Positions 20,900 through 30,455 of a stretch of DNA of 64,000 bases are shown here, piece after piece; position 1 is the stretch's first letter; each line of letters opens with the position of its first letter. The stretch is from contig NZ_CP006270.1 in assembly GCF_000737575.1 (NCBI RefSeq), positions 1,305,163 through 1,369,162 on the forward strand, written 5' to 3'. The stretch comes from Synechococcus sp. KORDI-49. GTDB taxonomy: Bacteria > Cyanobacteriota > Cyanobacteriia > PCC-6307 > Cyanobiaceae. A program made the translations under genes and the position numbers. The notes under the pieces are model-generated. The model was not told the DNA's origin. It worked only from the letters and a program-made list of their open reading frames with translations, and did not search any database.

Positions 20900-21802
20900 T
20901 TGTCCCAGGTTGGACCGACCACTGGAGCCGATGCCGGTGCCCGTCTGGCGATCCGACTGCTGCAGGACGCTGCTGAGCGGGGGGATCTCGATCCCTGGGA
21001 TGTTGATGTGATCGCCGTCGTGGACGGCTTTCTGGATCAACTGCGTCAACGCATCGAGGTGCCAGGACAGGTCGCCGCCGTGATCGCAGGGCGGGGCGGA
21101 AGTTACGAACGGGATCTGGCCGACAGCAGCGAAGCATTCCTGGCCGCTTCCGTGCTGGTGGGACTGAAAGCGGAAATGCTGGAAATCAGCATGCTGCCTC
21201 CACCACCCGAGGTGGAGGACCATTTCGAGGCGGAATTCGAGGACCAAGGCTGGCTGGATCCATCCTTCAATCTGCCGCGTCGGCCGGAGCGCCATCTGCA
21301 GCGCCGCCCCGTGGCACCGCCTCCGCTGCGCCGGCCCGTCACCCTCGGAGAGCTGATCGAACAGCTGGAGACGATCGCCGAGCAGCTGGAATCGGATGAC
21401 CTGCTGCAACGCCGCCGTCAACGTCAGAAGCGCTACAGCAACCGTGAAGCCATCGCCCAGGTGGCAAGCCTGGCCCACCGCGAAAAGCTGCCGGAGACCA
21501 CGGCTGCTCTCGGCATGGCCCTGCAGAAGTGGGAGAGTTGCCTGGCCTGGGTCGACTTCGATCGACTGGTGGAGCACTGGGGCGACGTGGCCGCTGCGGA
21601 CCTCGACACGGATCGGGTCGGCGTGTTCTGGGCGCTGCTGTTTCTGTCCTCTCAGGGCAAGGTGGAACTGGAGCAGACGGGATGGCTGCACGGTCCGCTG
21701 CGGCTGCGGAGGATCCCGGAACCGGGCTCCATGACCCAGCTGCCCCTCAGTCGACTCGAGGTGCCAGCCACATCGCCGACCCGGAGTGTCGTGGCCGCCT
21801 GA
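20900..21802 (+). CDS. scpA: Segregation and condensation protein A
   Basis: Kleisin-like partner of SMC and ScpB in chromosome condensation. It has 300 residues. The N-terminal pattern RLLQDAAERGDLDPWDVDVIAVVDGFL and the following ASVLVGLKAEMLE are typical ScpA. The C-terminal winged-helix part (VFWALLFLSSQGKVELEQTGWLHGPL) is also recognisable. The start is TTG 20900, the only codon that keeps the N-terminal domain. Confidence 0.9.
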   Translation: MSQVGPTTGADAGARLAIRLLQDAAERGDLDPWDVDVIAVVDGFLDQLRQRIEVPGQVAAVIAGRGGSYERDLADSSEAFLAASVLVGLKAEMLEISMLPPPPEVEDHFEAEFEDQGWLDPSFNLPRRPERHLQRRPVAPPPLRRPVTLGELIEQLETIAEQLESDDLLQRRRQRQKRYSNREAIAQVASLAHREKLPETTAALGMALQKWESCLAWVDFDRLVEHWGDVAAADLDTDRVGVFWALLFLSSQGKVELEQTGWLHGPLRLRRIPEPGSMTQLPLSRLEVPATSPTRSVVAA

Positions 21803-21830
21803 CACACGGTTTAATCTTCAGCATCCTGTG

Positions 21831-23024
21831 ATGTCCGCGACGCCGATGAAGGCGATGATCCTGGCGGCTGGCAAGGGAACCAGGGTTCAACCGATCACCC
21901 ATGTGATCCCGAAGCCGATGATCCCGATCCTGCAGAAGCCGGTGATGGAGTTTCTGCTTGAACTGCTCAAGGAGCACGGTTTCAAGGAGGTGATGGTCAA
22001 TGTGTCGCACCTGGCCGAGGAGATCGAGAATTATTTCCGGGACGGTCAACGCTTCGGGGTGGAGATCGCGTACAGCTTTGAAGGCTGCATCGAGGACGGC
22101 GAACTGATCGGCAACGCCATGGGCTCCGCCGGAGGACTCAAGAAGATCCAGGACTTCCAGAACTTCTTTGATGACACCTTTGTGGTGCTCTGCGGGGATG
22201 CATTGATCGACCTGGACCTCACTGAAGCGGTTCGGCGGCATCGTGAAAAAGGAGCGCTGGCCAGCCTGGTGACCAAGCGGGTGCCGAAGGACCAGGTGAG
22301 CAGCTACGGCGTTGTGGTGACGGACGAGAAGGACCGCATCTCACACTTCCAGGAGAAGCCGAAGGTCGAGGAGGCCCTCAGCGACACCATCAACACCGGC
22401 ATCTACATTTTCGAGCCCCAGATCTTCGAACACATCCCCTCCGGTGTGTCCTTCGACATCGGCTCGGATCTGTTCCCGAAACTGGCCGAAATCGGAGCGC
22501 CGTTCTACGCGATCCCGATGGACTTCGAATGGGTGGACATCGGCAAGGTCCCCGACTACTGGCAGGCGATCCGCAGCGTGCTGCTGGGTGAAGTGCGTCA
22601 GGTGGGCATCCCCGGAAAGGAAGTCAGCCCAGGGGTTTACACCGGTCTCAACGTGGCGGCCAACTGGGACAAGATTCATGTTCAGGGCCCCGTCTATGTG
22701 GGGGGCATGACCAAGATCGAGGATGGCGCGACGATCATCGGGCCGTCGATGATCGGGCCCAGCTGCCACATCTGCGAGGGCGCTGTGGTCGATAACTCGA
22801 TCATCTTTGATTACTCCCGCATCGGAGCTGGGGTGCAGTTGTTGGAAAAGCTGGTGTTCGGTCGTTATTGCGTCGGCAAGGACGGCAACCACTTCGATCT
22901 GCAGGAAGCAGCCCTGGACTGGTTGATCACCGATGCCCGCCGACAGGACCTGGTGGAGCCCTCCCCGCAGCAGAAAGCGATGGCGGAACTGCTCGGAACC
23001 GACCTCACCCCGGCAGCGAGCTGA
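21831..23024 (+). CDS. NDP-sugar pyrophosphorylase with left-handed beta-helix (mannose/glucose-1-P type)
   Basis: 397 residues. The N-terminal nucleotidyltransferase domain shows MILAAGKGTRVQPITHVIPK (signature G-x-G-T-R and the catalytic Lys) and VVLCGDALIDLDL; the C-terminal part has hexapeptide-like repeats (PVYVGGMTKIEDGATIIGPS). It makes a nucleotide sugar, probably GDP-mannose or a relative, for polysaccharide or glycolipid synthesis; the exact sugar cannot be read from sequence. ATG 21831 is chosen; ATG 21846 (MKAMILAAG) is an alternative. The 3' end overlaps the convergent metF by 20 bp. Confidence 0.88.
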   Translation: MSATPMKAMILAAGKGTRVQPITHVIPKPMIPILQKPVMEFLLELLKEHGFKEVMVNVSHLAEEIENYFRDGQRFGVEIAYSFEGCIEDGELIGNAMGSAGGLKKIQDFQNFFDDTFVVLCGDALIDLDLTEAVRRHREKGALASLVTKRVPKDQVSSYGVVVTDEKDRISHFQEKPKVEEALSDTINTGIYIFEPQIFEHIPSGVSFDIGSDLFPKLAEIGAPFYAIPMDFEWVDIGKVPDYWQAIRSVLLGEVRQVGIPGKEVSPGVYTGLNVAANWDKIHVQGPVYVGGMTKIEDGATIIGPSMIGPSCHICEGAVVDNSIIFDYSRIGAGVQLLEKLVFGRYCVGKDGNHFDLQEAALDWLITDARRQDLVEPSPQQKAMAELLGTDLTPAAS

Positions 23025-23904
23025 TGCTGATGCCGGCCTGATCAAGGATCAGCGGGATCCGCTGCTCGGCTTTGATCGCCATCAGGTGGACCCCCTGAAC
23101 GATGCCCAGATAACGCTTCACCTGTTCGGCGGCGATCGCCACCCCCTCCATCGCCGGATCAGCCGCCGCTTCGAGGCGAGCGATCAGATCGTCCGGGATG
23201 CAGGCACCTGGCACGACGCGGTTGATGAAGCGGGCGTTCTTGGCTGACTTCAGCAGGAAAACCCCGGCCAGGACAGGCAACTGCAACGGACCAGCCAGCT
23301 CCCGCTGGAACCGCTCCAGCGCAGCTGCGTCCATCACCATCTGGGTCTGAACGAAGCGGGCACCGGCATCGTGCTTGCGCTGAAGCCTCCGCTGCAGCCC
23401 GCTCCAGCTGCGCGACTGGGGGTCGGCCGCACAGCCCGCGAACAGCTGGGTGGCTCCATCCGCCAGGGTTCCCTGGACCGGATCCTCTCCGCTGTTGAAG
23501 GCGGACACCTGACGCAGCAGCTTCACCGACTCGAACTCATTGACCGGACGTGCATCGGCCTGGTCGCCGGCCCGCACCGGATCACCGGTGAGACAGAGAA
23601 GGTTGTGGATCCCAAGGGCATGGGCCCCCAGCAGATCCCCCTGCAAAGCGATGCGGTTGCGATCCCGGCAAGCCAGCTGGAGCACAGGCTCCAGGCCTTT
23701 CTCCAGCAGCAGCCTGCACACGGCAAGGCTGCTCATCCGCATCACCGCCCTGCTTCCGTCGGTGACATTCACAGCGTGCACCCGCCCTTTCAGGCAATCC
23801 GCCATGGCCAGCGTGTGAGAGGCATCCCCACCGCGGGGAGGCATCACCTCAGCGGTGATCGCCAGATTCCCTGCTTGGAGCGTGCGCTGCAGCGCCGTCG
23901 TCAA
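23005..23904 (-). CDS. metF: Methylenetetrahydrofolate reductase
   Basis: Flavoprotein reducing 5,10-methylene-THF to 5-methyl-THF for methionine synthesis. It has 299 residues. Seen: ITAEVMPPRGGD near the N-terminus (catalytic Glu region), VNVTDGSRAVMRMSSLAVC, NLLCLTGDPV, and FVQTQMVMD near the middle, all MTHFR-like. The start is TTG at 23904. It is divergent from pedR across 57 bp that contain an inverted repeat. Confidence 0.88.
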   Translation of the reverse strand: MTTALQRTLQAGNLAITAEVMPPRGGDASHTLAMADCLKGRVHAVNVTDGSRAVMRMSSLAVCRLLLEKGLEPVLQLACRDRNRIALQGDLLGAHALGIHNLLCLTGDPVRAGDQADARPVNEFESVKLLRQVSAFNSGEDPVQGTLADGATQLFAGCAADPQSRSWSGLQRRLQRKHDAGARFVQTQMVMDAAALERFQRELAGPLQLPVLAGVFLLKSAKNARFINRVVPGACIPDDLIARLEAAADPAMEGVAIAAEQVKRYLGIVQGVHLMAIKAEQRIPLILDQAGISISSLPG

Positions 23905-23938
23905 ACCTTGATCCGCTTCCGCGCCCCACTATGCAGGA

Positions 23939-23960
23939 TTAGGTTCTTTCACGGACCTAA
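23939..23960. promoter_or_regulatory. Inverted repeat directly before pedR
   Basis: A 6-bp perfect inverted repeat (TTAGGT / ACCTAA) separated by 10 nt ends 1 bp before the pedR ATG and lies in the metF-pedR divergent gap. It could be an operator (for example autoregulation by PedR, a LuxR-type protein) or a leader hairpin. No direct evidence beyond symmetry and position. Confidence 0.4.
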
Positions 23961-23961
23961 C

Positions 23962-24264
23962 ATGGCGGAAACGGGGGACCGGACCATGTCATCCGCCGAC
24001 GCTACGGATCCCCTCAAGATCGCCCTGTCCGGTCGGGAGATCGAAATCATTGAACTGGTGGCGGAAGGGCTGACAAACCAGGAAATCGCCGATCGACTGA
24101 CGATCAGCAAACGCACGGTCGACAACCACGTCAGCAACGTCTTCACGAAGACCGGATCCAAGAACCGCGTGGCGCTGCTGAACTGGGCGATGGACAACGG
24201 CAAGATCTGCCGCGATGGATTCAATTGCTGTGCCCTTCCAGATGCCGAGTCCCTCGGATCCTGA
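23962..24264 (+). CDS. pedR: PedR-like LuxR-family regulator
   Basis: 100-residue, single-domain LuxR/GerE-type DNA-binding protein without a receiver domain. The HTH is at about 20-80: LSGREIEIIELVAEGLTNQE then IADRLTISKRTVDNHVSNVF. The Cys-containing tail GKICRDGFNCC matches Synechocystis PedR, which senses thioredoxin-linked redox state from photosynthetic electron flow. The two adjacent Cys and the nearby third are plausible redox sites. ATG 23962 and an in-frame ATG 8 codons later are both possible. Confidence 0.88.
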   Translation: MAETGDRTMSSADATDPLKIALSGREIEIIELVAEGLTNQEIADRLTISKRTVDNHVSNVFTKTGSKNRVALLNWAMDNGKICRDGFNCCALPDAESLGS

Positions 24265-24406
24265 CGGAAGGAATCATCGGCTCCGGTAAGGACTGCAGCG
24301 AGCAGGGGATCAGGGGGATCTCGAACAGGGCCGCGTAATCCAGGCAGGCATCGATGCTGCTGCCGACGAAGCGGAGCATTCCTTGCCTGTCGTAGAGGCC
24401 CACCAT
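24221..24406 (-). CDS. Small conserved-looking hypothetical protein
   Basis: About 61-63 residues (ATG 24406 or 24412), with the pattern VGLYDRQGMLRFVGSSIDAC and then YAALFEIPL. It looks like short unnamed proteins of marine Synechococcus, but I cannot name a family. It is convergent with pedR and overlaps its last 44 bp. Without it, about 200 bp here would be empty, which is unusual for this genome. Coding status is moderately likely. Confidence 0.5.
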   Translation of the reverse strand: MVGLYDRQGMLRFVGSSIDACLDYAALFEIPLIPCSLQSLPEPMIPSVRIRGTRHLEGHSN

Positions 24407-24463
24407 GGACACGGCCCGGATTCCCCTGAACCTAAAGGAAATCCAAAGAAACTTCCAGGACCT

Positions 24464-24970
24464 TCAGCGGAATCCCCAGAGCTGCCTCTCCTCAGCACCC
24501 CAACTCTGCAGCGGGTCGCTGGCGAGGACGGCATTGGACCAACGGGCCTGTCCCGTCACCTCCCTGCCGCACCAGGCCGGGATCTCCAGAGCGTCATCCG
24601 CCCGCGTCAGCTCCACTTCGGCCAGCACCAGGGGGGCATTGGCTTCTGCAAAACAGTCGACCACCCACTCCCCACCTGGAAGATCGAGGGCATACCGGAT
24701 TTTTTCGAGCCGATGAGGCGCGAGCCGCCACAGATCCTCGGCATCAGAGACGGGGATGCCGTACTCAAATTCATGACGCGCGATCCCACTTGGATCCGCT
24801 GAAGCCTTGAGGGTCAGCCAGGCCTGATCCTCACCCCTCAGACGCATGCGCACCGTGATGCCCTCGGCACTGGAGGCCAGATATCCCTGCCGCAGAGGCT
24901 GAGGGGGCCCGGCGTGGGATGTCCAGCCATCATCCGTGACCAGAAAGCGGCGCTCGATCTCCAGACCCAT
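24464..24970 (-). CDS. CYTH-domain protein (triphosphate tunnel metalloenzyme family)
   Basis: 168 residues. Starts MGLEIERRFLV, the ExExR/K hallmark of CYTH/TTM proteins, followed by QGYLASSAEGITVRMRLRGE, WLTLKASA, RHEFEYGIP, KIRYAL and VLAEVELTRADD, which supply the charged residues lining the tunnel. Bacterial relatives hydrolyse tripolyphosphate or make cAMP; which applies here is unknown. ATG 24970 lies 2 bp after the nadK stop, so it belongs to the ndh-nadK operon end. Confidence 0.88.
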   Translation of the reverse strand: MGLEIERRFLVTDDGWTSHAGPPQPLRQGYLASSAEGITVRMRLRGEDQAWLTLKASADPSGIARHEFEYGIPVSDAEDLWRLAPHRLEKIRYALDLPGGEWVVDCFAEANAPLVLAEVELTRADDALEIPAWCGREVTGQARWSNAVLASDPLQSWGAEERQLWGFR

Positions 24971-24972
24971 GA

Positions 24973-25923
24973 TCAGTTCTGCGATGGCTGCGAGGCCGTG
25001 AGACTGCTGGCCCAGTGCAGCTTGCGGGCGAGGGTGCGGTAGTAGGAGGGACTCTGATCCAACTGCACCATCTGCGCATGGTGCCGGGCCTGATGCACCA
25101 CACAGCATTCACCCGGTTCGATCACGGTGCAGCCGACCCCGTCCTTCCAGAGTTTGACGCGGTGATCGGCGTGGCCCAGCGGCCAGATCACCAGCCTGGC
25201 TCTCGGAGGCACCACCAGCGTGCGGCTGGAGAGGCTCATCGGGCAGATCGGTGCCACGACGATGGCGTCGATGCCTGGGTGCAGGATCGGTCCACCGGCC
25301 GCGAGCGCATAGCCGGTGGATCCTGTGGGAGTGGAGAGGATCAGCCCATCGCCGCGCATCTGATCGACCACCTCACCATCGATCTCCAGCTCCAGGGTGC
25401 ATGTGGGAGAGATCTCATCCCGGTAGGCCCGCAGGTAGAAATCATTGAGAGCCCAGTGATGCTCTTCGTCATCCTCCAGATCCGGCTGAAGCAGAGGAGC
25501 CGGGGAATCAGCTCGCTCCTCCGCGCAGCGACGGTCCACCATCGCCTGGAGCATCATCCGGCGCTCGATGGCGTATTGATCGTTCAGCAGCCGCTGCCAG
25601 ATCTCATCCCCACGCAGAACCCGGCGGTCGTGGGTCAAGAAACCCAGATGGCCGCCCACATTGATGCACAGAATCGGGATCTCATGCACCGCAAGATGAC
25701 GGGCTGCCCCAAGCACCGTGCCATCTCCTCCGAGCACCACGGCCAGGTCCGGCATCGGCTCCTCCATGGCCAGCAGGCCCGGGAAGGGATTCACCCGGGC
25801 TCCCGACATGGCGGTCACCACCTCGACACCCATCTCCTTGAGCTCTCGGGCGCACTGACGGGCTTCCCTCTGAGCAGGCTGACTCTCTGCCCGATAGATC
25901 ACCCAGACCCGCTCGAGACGCAT
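24973..25923 (-). CDS. nadK: NAD kinase
   Basis: Phosphorylates NAD to NADP, the main electron acceptor of photosynthesis. It has 316 residues. Seen: GGDGT (65-69) with VLGAARHLA, and NDFYLR and [20 protein letters not shown] in the C-terminal domain. It starts 18 bp after ndhE and is probably co-transcribed with ndhA-I-G-E. A non-conserved acidic insert (about 146-156) sits before the NDFYLR block. Confidence 0.96.
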   Translation of the reverse strand: MRLERVWVIYRAESQPAQREARQCARELKEMGVEVVTAMSGARVNPFPGLLAMEEPMPDLAVVLGGDGTVLGAARHLAVHEIPILCINVGGHLGFLTHDRRVLRGDEIWQRLLNDQYAIERRMMLQAMVDRRCAEERADSPAPLLQPDLEDDEEHHWALNDFYLRAYRDEISPTCTLELEIDGEVVDQMRGDGLILSTPTGSTGYALAAGGPILHPGIDAIVVAPICPMSLSSRTLVVPPRARLVIWPLGHADHRVKLWKDGVGCTVIEPGECCVVHQARHHAQMVQLDQSPSYYRTLARKLHWASSLTASQPSQN

Positions 25924-25941
25924 CGAACCGGTGGTCCGCCG

Positions 25942-26274
25942 TTACCAGCGGAGCAGATTGAACTGTTCCATATCAACCGTAACCCTGTTGCGGTAAAGCG
26001 ACAGCAGAATCGCCAGACCGACGGCCGCCTCGGCCGCTGCCACGGTGATCACGAACACGGCGAACACCTGACCCCGAATGAGGTCACCGTCGACGTAGGA
26101 GGAAAAGGCCATCAGGTTGATGTTGACCGCATTGAGCATCAGCTCGATGCTCATCAGCACCCGAACAGCATTGCGGCTGTTGATCAGGCCCCAGACGCCG
26201 ATGCAGAACAGCATCGCGGCCAGCAGCAGATAGGCCTGAAGAGATGGCAATCCGTTGAGCAGCTCGGACATCAT
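25942..26274 (-). CDS. ndhE: NAD(P)H-quinone oxidoreductase subunit 4L
   Basis: NuoK-type membrane subunit of NDH-1, 110 residues, three transmembrane helices. The second helix carries the conserved Glu in [17 protein letters not shown]. Adjacent ATG codons at 26274 and 26271 can both start it; the frame is open a little further upstream, but MMSELL is the natural N-terminus. It lies 10 bp after ndhG. Confidence 0.95.
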   Translation of the reverse strand: MMSELLNGLPSLQAYLLLAAMLFCIGVWGLINSRNAVRVLMSIELMLNAVNINLMAFSSYVDGDLIRGQVFAVFVITVAAAEAAVGLAILLSLYRNRVTVDMEQFNLLRW

Positions 26275-26284
26275 TCGGTTCGGA

Positions 26285-26890
26285 TCAGGGGGAGGAACGC
26301 CGCTCAAGCAGCAGTGGTGTACGGGCCTTTTCGATCAGGCCTTGATCGGCCACCTCACCGGTGGCGACATCGGTGGCGAGGACATCACGCCGAGCCAGAA
26401 CGATGGCGCCGATCATGGCCATCAGCAGCAGCACTGAAGCCAGTTCGAAGGGCAGCAGGTAATCGGTGAATAAGTGTTCGCCGATGCGTGCGGTCGCTTC
26501 CTCTCCGATCGCCGGCGGGCCGGGCAGAGACCATGGAGTGGTGACCACAACCCGAACCAGCAGAGCCAGGAGAGCCGCGCAGACACCGCCGGAGACAAGG
26601 CGACGGAGATTCAGTCGATCGATCGCCTTGAGATCCTCGCGCTTGTTGACGAGCATGATCGCGAACAGGATCAGCACATTGATCGCACCGACGTAGACCA
26701 GCACCTGTGCGGCGGCCACGAAGCTGGCATTAAGCAGCAGATACAGGCCTGCCACCGCCATGAACACGCCCCCCAGCAGGAATGCTGAGTAAACGATGTT
26801 GCTAAGCAGCACGACTCCGACCGCACCGATCACAACGACGGCGGACAACGCCAGGAAACAGATCAGCTCAGTGGTTCCGGCGATGGTCAT
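26285..26890 (-). CDS. ndhG: NAD(P)H-quinone oxidoreductase subunit 6
   Basis: NuoJ-type membrane subunit of NDH-1, 201 residues with five hydrophobic helices; the family segment [20 protein letters not shown] is present. The ATG overlaps the ndhI stop (ATGA), and ndhE follows 10 bp on. Confidence 0.95.
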   Translation of the reverse strand: MTIAGTTELICFLALSAVVVIGAVGVVLLSNIVYSAFLLGGVFMAVAGLYLLLNASFVAAAQVLVYVGAINVLILFAIMLVNKREDLKAIDRLNLRRLVSGGVCAALLALLVRVVVTTPWSLPGPPAIGEEATARIGEHLFTDYLLPFELASVLLLMAMIGAIVLARRDVLATDVATGEVADQGLIEKARTPLLLERRSSP

Positions 26891-27525
26891 GCGTCCCCCT
26901 GCTTGGCATCCACGGAGGATTCTCCCGCATCCTCGCCTGCGGGCGGTGCCATTGATTCGAGCACTTCGGCAGGCAGACGACCGGCTCTGGGGCGATCCGC
27001 CGCCACACCGTGAGGGGACATTTCACCGGCGGGCAGGTACGCCAGCTCGCGCAGCGGCTGGACCGAAGGATCGGTGGTGACGCTGGTGGGCAGACGGCCG
27101 AGCGCGACGTTGTCGTAGTTGAGGCTGTGGCGATCGAAAGCCGCCAGCTCGTACTCCTCGGTCATCGACAGGCAGTTGGTGGGACAGTACTCAACGCAGT
27201 TGCCGCAGAAGATGCAGACCCCGAAATCGATGGAATAGTTCCGCAGCTCCTTCTTTTTGGTGGCTTTGTTCATCACCCAGTCGACCACCGGCAGGTTGAT
27301 CGGACAGACCCGGACACACACCTCACAGGCGATGCACTTGTCGAACTCGTAGTGGATCCGTCCGCGATAACGCTCGGACGGGATCAACTTCTCGTAGGGG
27401 TATTGCACCGTCACCGGACGGCGCTTCATGTGATCGAAGGTGACCGCGAATCCCTGGGCCAGATTGCGGGCCGCATCCACCGCATCCCGGGTGTAGTCGC
27501 CGACCTGTCTGAGGAATCCGAACAT
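26887..27525 (-). CDS. ndhI: NAD(P)H-quinone oxidoreductase subunit I (2x[4Fe-4S])
   Basis: Peripheral-arm ferredoxin-like subunit of NDH-1. It has 212 residues. Two [4Fe-4S] motifs are intact: [12 protein letters not shown] and [12 protein letters not shown]. The C-terminal 50 residues are a low-complexity Pro/Ala/Asp-rich extension. It lies 80 bp after ndhA and overlaps ndhG by 4 bp. Confidence 0.96.
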   Translation of the reverse strand: MFGFLRQVGDYTRDAVDAARNLAQGFAVTFDHMKRRPVTVQYPYEKLIPSERYRGRIHYEFDKCIACEVCVRVCPINLPVVDWVMNKATKKKELRNYSIDFGVCIFCGNCVEYCPTNCLSMTEEYELAAFDRHSLNYDNVALGRLPTSVTTDPSVQPLRELAYLPAGEMSPHGVAADRPRAGRLPAEVLESMAPPAGEDAGESSVDAKQGDA

Positions 27526-27605
27526 GGATCGAGGGCTGGTGAAAAGGAAGGATGTGAAAAGCCTGCGCCCATGATGACGGCACAGGACCTTTAAGGAGGT
27601 TCAGG

Positions 27606-28727
27606 TCAGCCGCCGAAAGCGACGGGGAAGGCCAGCTTGAGGGCGGCAGTCACCAGAAGGTTCACAAGAGCGAGAGGCAGGAGGAACTTCCAGCCCAAAT
27701 CCAGGAGCTGATCGATGCGGACCCGAGGGGTGGTCCAACGCAGGAGGATGGCCACGAACACCAGCAGATAGGCCTTCAGCACGGTCATCACGATGCCGAC
27801 GGAACCGGTGATCACCTGAACCACCGGTGCATCCACGGATTGCCCGAGCCAACCAGCCAGCCATTCCACGGGGATCGGGAAACCCCAACCACCCAGATAC
27901 AGCACTGAAACCAGCACTGCCGAGAGCACGAGGTTGATGTAACCGGCCAGATAGAAGAGGGCGAATTTCATGCCGGCGTACTCGGTCTGGTAGCCCGCCA
28001 CCAGTTCTTCCTCTGCTTCAGGAAGGTCGAAGGGAAGTCGCTCACATTCGGCCAGGGCACAGATCCAGAAGATCAGGAAGCCCACCGGCTGACGCCAGAT
28101 GTTCCAGCTGAGAATGCCAGCCCCCGTCTGCTGACTGACGATGTCAACGGTGCTGAGCGAGTTGCTCATCATCACGATGGCCAGCACAGCCAATGCCAGG
28201 GGAATCTCGTAGCTGATCGACTGAGCGGCGGCGCGCAGTCCACCCAACAGGGAGTACTTGTTGTTGGAGGCATAGCCACTCATCAGCAGGCCGATGGGTT
28301 GGATGCTGCTGAAGGCGATCCAGAGAAAAATGCCGACGCCGACGTTGCTGATCAGCAGGTTCTGGCCGAAGGGGATGATCAGCCAGGAGATGATCACCGG
28401 GATCACCACCAGCACTGGCCCAAGCGTGAACAGGAGACTGTCGGCCCGCGCCGGAATGATGTCCTCCTTCACCAGCAGCTTGAGGCCGTCAGCCAGCGGC
28501 TGAAGAACACCGAGGGCACCGGCGTACTCGGGTCCGATGCGCTGCTGGACGGCGGCGGAGATCTTGCGCTCCAGCCAGACGGACACCAGCACGCCGACCA
28601 CCGCTGCGATCAGCACCAGCAGCATCGGCAGAGGAAGCCAGAGCAGACGGGCCACGTCCGCTGAGAGTCCCAGGCCTTCGAGGGCCTGACTGAAACTCGA
28701 TTCCAGGTCCAGTCCCGGGCTCACCAT
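27606..28727 (-). CDS. ndhA: NAD(P)H-quinone oxidoreductase subunit 1
   Basis: NuoH-type membrane subunit forming part of the quinone site of NDH-1. It has 373 residues, about eight helices; signatures include [20 protein letters not shown] and [20 protein letters not shown]. It begins the ndhA-I-G-E group 24 bp after gltA, so the run may extend back through gltA, sixA and the DUF3352 gene. Confidence 0.96.
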   Translation of the reverse strand: MVSPGLDLESSFSQALEGLGLSADVARLLWLPLPMLLVLIAAVVGVLVSVWLERKISAAVQQRIGPEYAGALGVLQPLADGLKLLVKEDIIPARADSLLFTLGPVLVVIPVIISWLIIPFGQNLLISNVGVGIFLWIAFSSIQPIGLLMSGYASNNKYSLLGGLRAAAQSISYEIPLALAVLAIVMMSNSLSTVDIVSQQTGAGILSWNIWRQPVGFLIFWICALAECERLPFDLPEAEEELVAGYQTEYAGMKFALFYLAGYINLVLSAVLVSVLYLGGWGFPIPVEWLAGWLGQSVDAPVVQVITGSVGIVMTVLKAYLLVFVAILLRWTTPRVRIDQLLDLGWKFLLPLALVNLLVTAALKLAFPVAFGG

Positions 28728-28751
28728 GGTGTCGTCGGAAGTGCCTGCAAC

Positions 28752-29942
28752 TTAGGCGGCCGCAGCCGGTTCACGCTCACTGATGGGCGTCCAGGAGCGT
28801 GGTTCGGAGCCTGAATAGATCTGCGAGGGCCGGAAAATACGGTTGGCACCGAGTTGCTCACGCCAGTGGGCGAGCCAGCCTGCCACCCGCGCGATAGCGA
28901 ACACCGGTGTGAACAGATCCCGGGGAATTCCGAGCTTGCGGTACACAAGCCCGGAATAGAAATCGACGTTGGGGTAAATGCCCTTGGCCCCCAGTCGGGA
29001 CTCGGCCGCCACCTCAAGCCCCCGTGCCACGTCGTAGAGGCCGTCATGGCCGAAACGGGCGAACATCTCCTCAGCGAGAACCTGGAGGATCACGGCGCGG
29101 GGATCCTTCACCCTGTATTCACGATGGCCGAACCCCATGATCTTTCGCTTCGCGGCCATCGCCTCATCGAGGTAGCCGCCGGCGTTCTCCGCTGAGCCGA
29201 TCTGCTCGAGCATGGCGAGCACATCCTCGTTGGCACCTCCATGCAATGGGCCGGCCAAGGTGCCCACGGCAGACGCCACCACGGCGTACGGGTCGGTGAG
29301 GGTACTGGCGGTGACACGGGCGCTGAAGGTGCTGGCGTTGAGGCTGTGCTCGGCGTGCAGGATCAGGCAGCGATCGAAGATCCGGGCGGCCAGGGGGTCC
29401 GGCTCCCGCTCCGTGAGCATGTAGAGGAAATTGGCGGAGTAGGCCAGATCGTCCCGGGGCTGGATCGGATCCTGACCCTTCCGGATGAGCTGAAAAGCCG
29501 CCACCATCGTCGGGATCTTGGCGATCAGCCTGACCACGGCGTCATAGATGTACTGCGGGTCATCGATCGCCCGCCGGGAATAGAACAGCCCCAACGAGGC
29601 GGCGCTCGACTGCAGCGCGTCCATCGGATGGCCGGAGGCCGGGAAGCACTTCATCATGTCCCTCACCCGGAAGCTCACCCGCCGGTGCATCTGCACCTGG
29701 TGCTCGAAGGCCTCGAGCTGATCGCGCGTGGGCAGCTCACCCCAGATCAACAGGAACGCGGTTTCGAGAAAACTGCTGTTGGCCGCCAGGTCATCCACCG
29801 GGATCCCCCGGTAGGTGAGCAGGCCCTTCTGACCATCGATGTCGCAGATGGCGGACTGGGTGGCCGGAACACCGTCCAGGCCGGGCCGAAGTTCGATTCC
29901 GGTGCGCGCATGGCGCAGTTCGCCGGACTGCTGCTGTGCCAA
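28752..29942 (-). CDS. gltA: Citrate synthase
   Basis: Condenses oxaloacetate with acetyl-CoA in the TCA pathway. It has 396 residues, of the short bacterial type. Conserved blocks with catalytic His and Asp: GHPMDALQ, HAEHSLNAST, GPLHGGANEDVL and GFGHREYRVKDPR. The start is TTG 29942; the next plausible in-frame start would cut the conserved PGLDGVPATQSAICDIDG region. It is followed by ndhA on the same strand. Confidence 0.95.
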   Translation of the reverse strand: MAQQQSGELRHARTGIELRPGLDGVPATQSAICDIDGQKGLLTYRGIPVDDLAANSSFLETAFLLIWGELPTRDQLEAFEHQVQMHRRVSFRVRDMMKCFPASGHPMDALQSSAASLGLFYSRRAIDDPQYIYDAVVRLIAKIPTMVAAFQLIRKGQDPIQPRDDLAYSANFLYMLTEREPDPLAARIFDRCLILHAEHSLNASTFSARVTASTLTDPYAVVASAVGTLAGPLHGGANEDVLAMLEQIGSAENAGGYLDEAMAAKRKIMGFGHREYRVKDPRAVILQVLAEEMFARFGHDGLYDVARGLEVAAESRLGAKGIYPNVDFYSGLVYRKLGIPRDLFTPVFAIARVAGWLAHWREQLGANRIFRPSQIYSGSEPRSWTPISEREPAAAA

Positions 29943-29966
29943 CGCCTCGATGCCGCTGCTGGCAAC

Positions 29967-30455
29967 CTAAGCCGGAGCGTCTGAGCCCAGTAGCAGTCCA
30001 GGCCGCAGCAGGGCCTGCAGCTGCCAGCTCCCGCCTGAACCTCGCAGTTGGATGACTCCGGCCTTGCGCAGCGCCAGAGAGCCCGGCACCAGACCCAGCA
30101 GGGAGCAGGCCAGATCGCTGAGATCAGGCTCATGGCCCACCAAGCCGACCCGCCCGCTCAAGGCCTGCACCAGAGAGGCGGCCGCACCACCGGGCTGAAG
30201 CCTGGGGTGCGGCTCCAGCTGAGGGCTGAGGCCGGCATCGCAGGCGATCTGCGCGGTCTCCAGTGCCCGCCGGTAAGGACTGGTGATCAAGCGTTCAACA
30301 CAGAGGCCGCGGGACACGAGTGCGTCGATGACGGCCCGGGTCCGCTGGCGCCCCCGGGCGGTGAGAGCCCGATCCGGATGATCCAGCCCACCGGGACGCT
30401 CCTCAGCGATGCCATGCCGCAACAGCAGCAGCTCAACCGAGTTCGAGGCGGGCAT
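29967..30455 (-). CDS. sixA: SixA-type phosphohistidine phosphatase
   Basis: Histidine phosphatase superfamily, 162 residues. Seen: LLLLRHGIAEE with the RHG motif, an Arg in SPYRRALETAQI, and GLVGHEPDLSDLACSLLG with the second catalytic His. SixA proteins dephosphorylate His on phosphorelay proteins or act on small phospho-compounds; the target here is unknown. ATG 30455 lies inside the 3' end of the DUF3352 gene (23-bp overlap). Confidence 0.88.
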   Translation of the reverse strand: MPASNSVELLLLRHGIAEERPGGLDHPDRALTARGRQRTRAVIDALVSRGLCVERLITSPYRRALETAQIACDAGLSPQLEPHPRLQPGGAAASLVQALSGRVGLVGHEPDLSDLACSLLGLVPGSLALRKAGVIQLRGSGGSWQLQALLRPGLLLGSDAPA

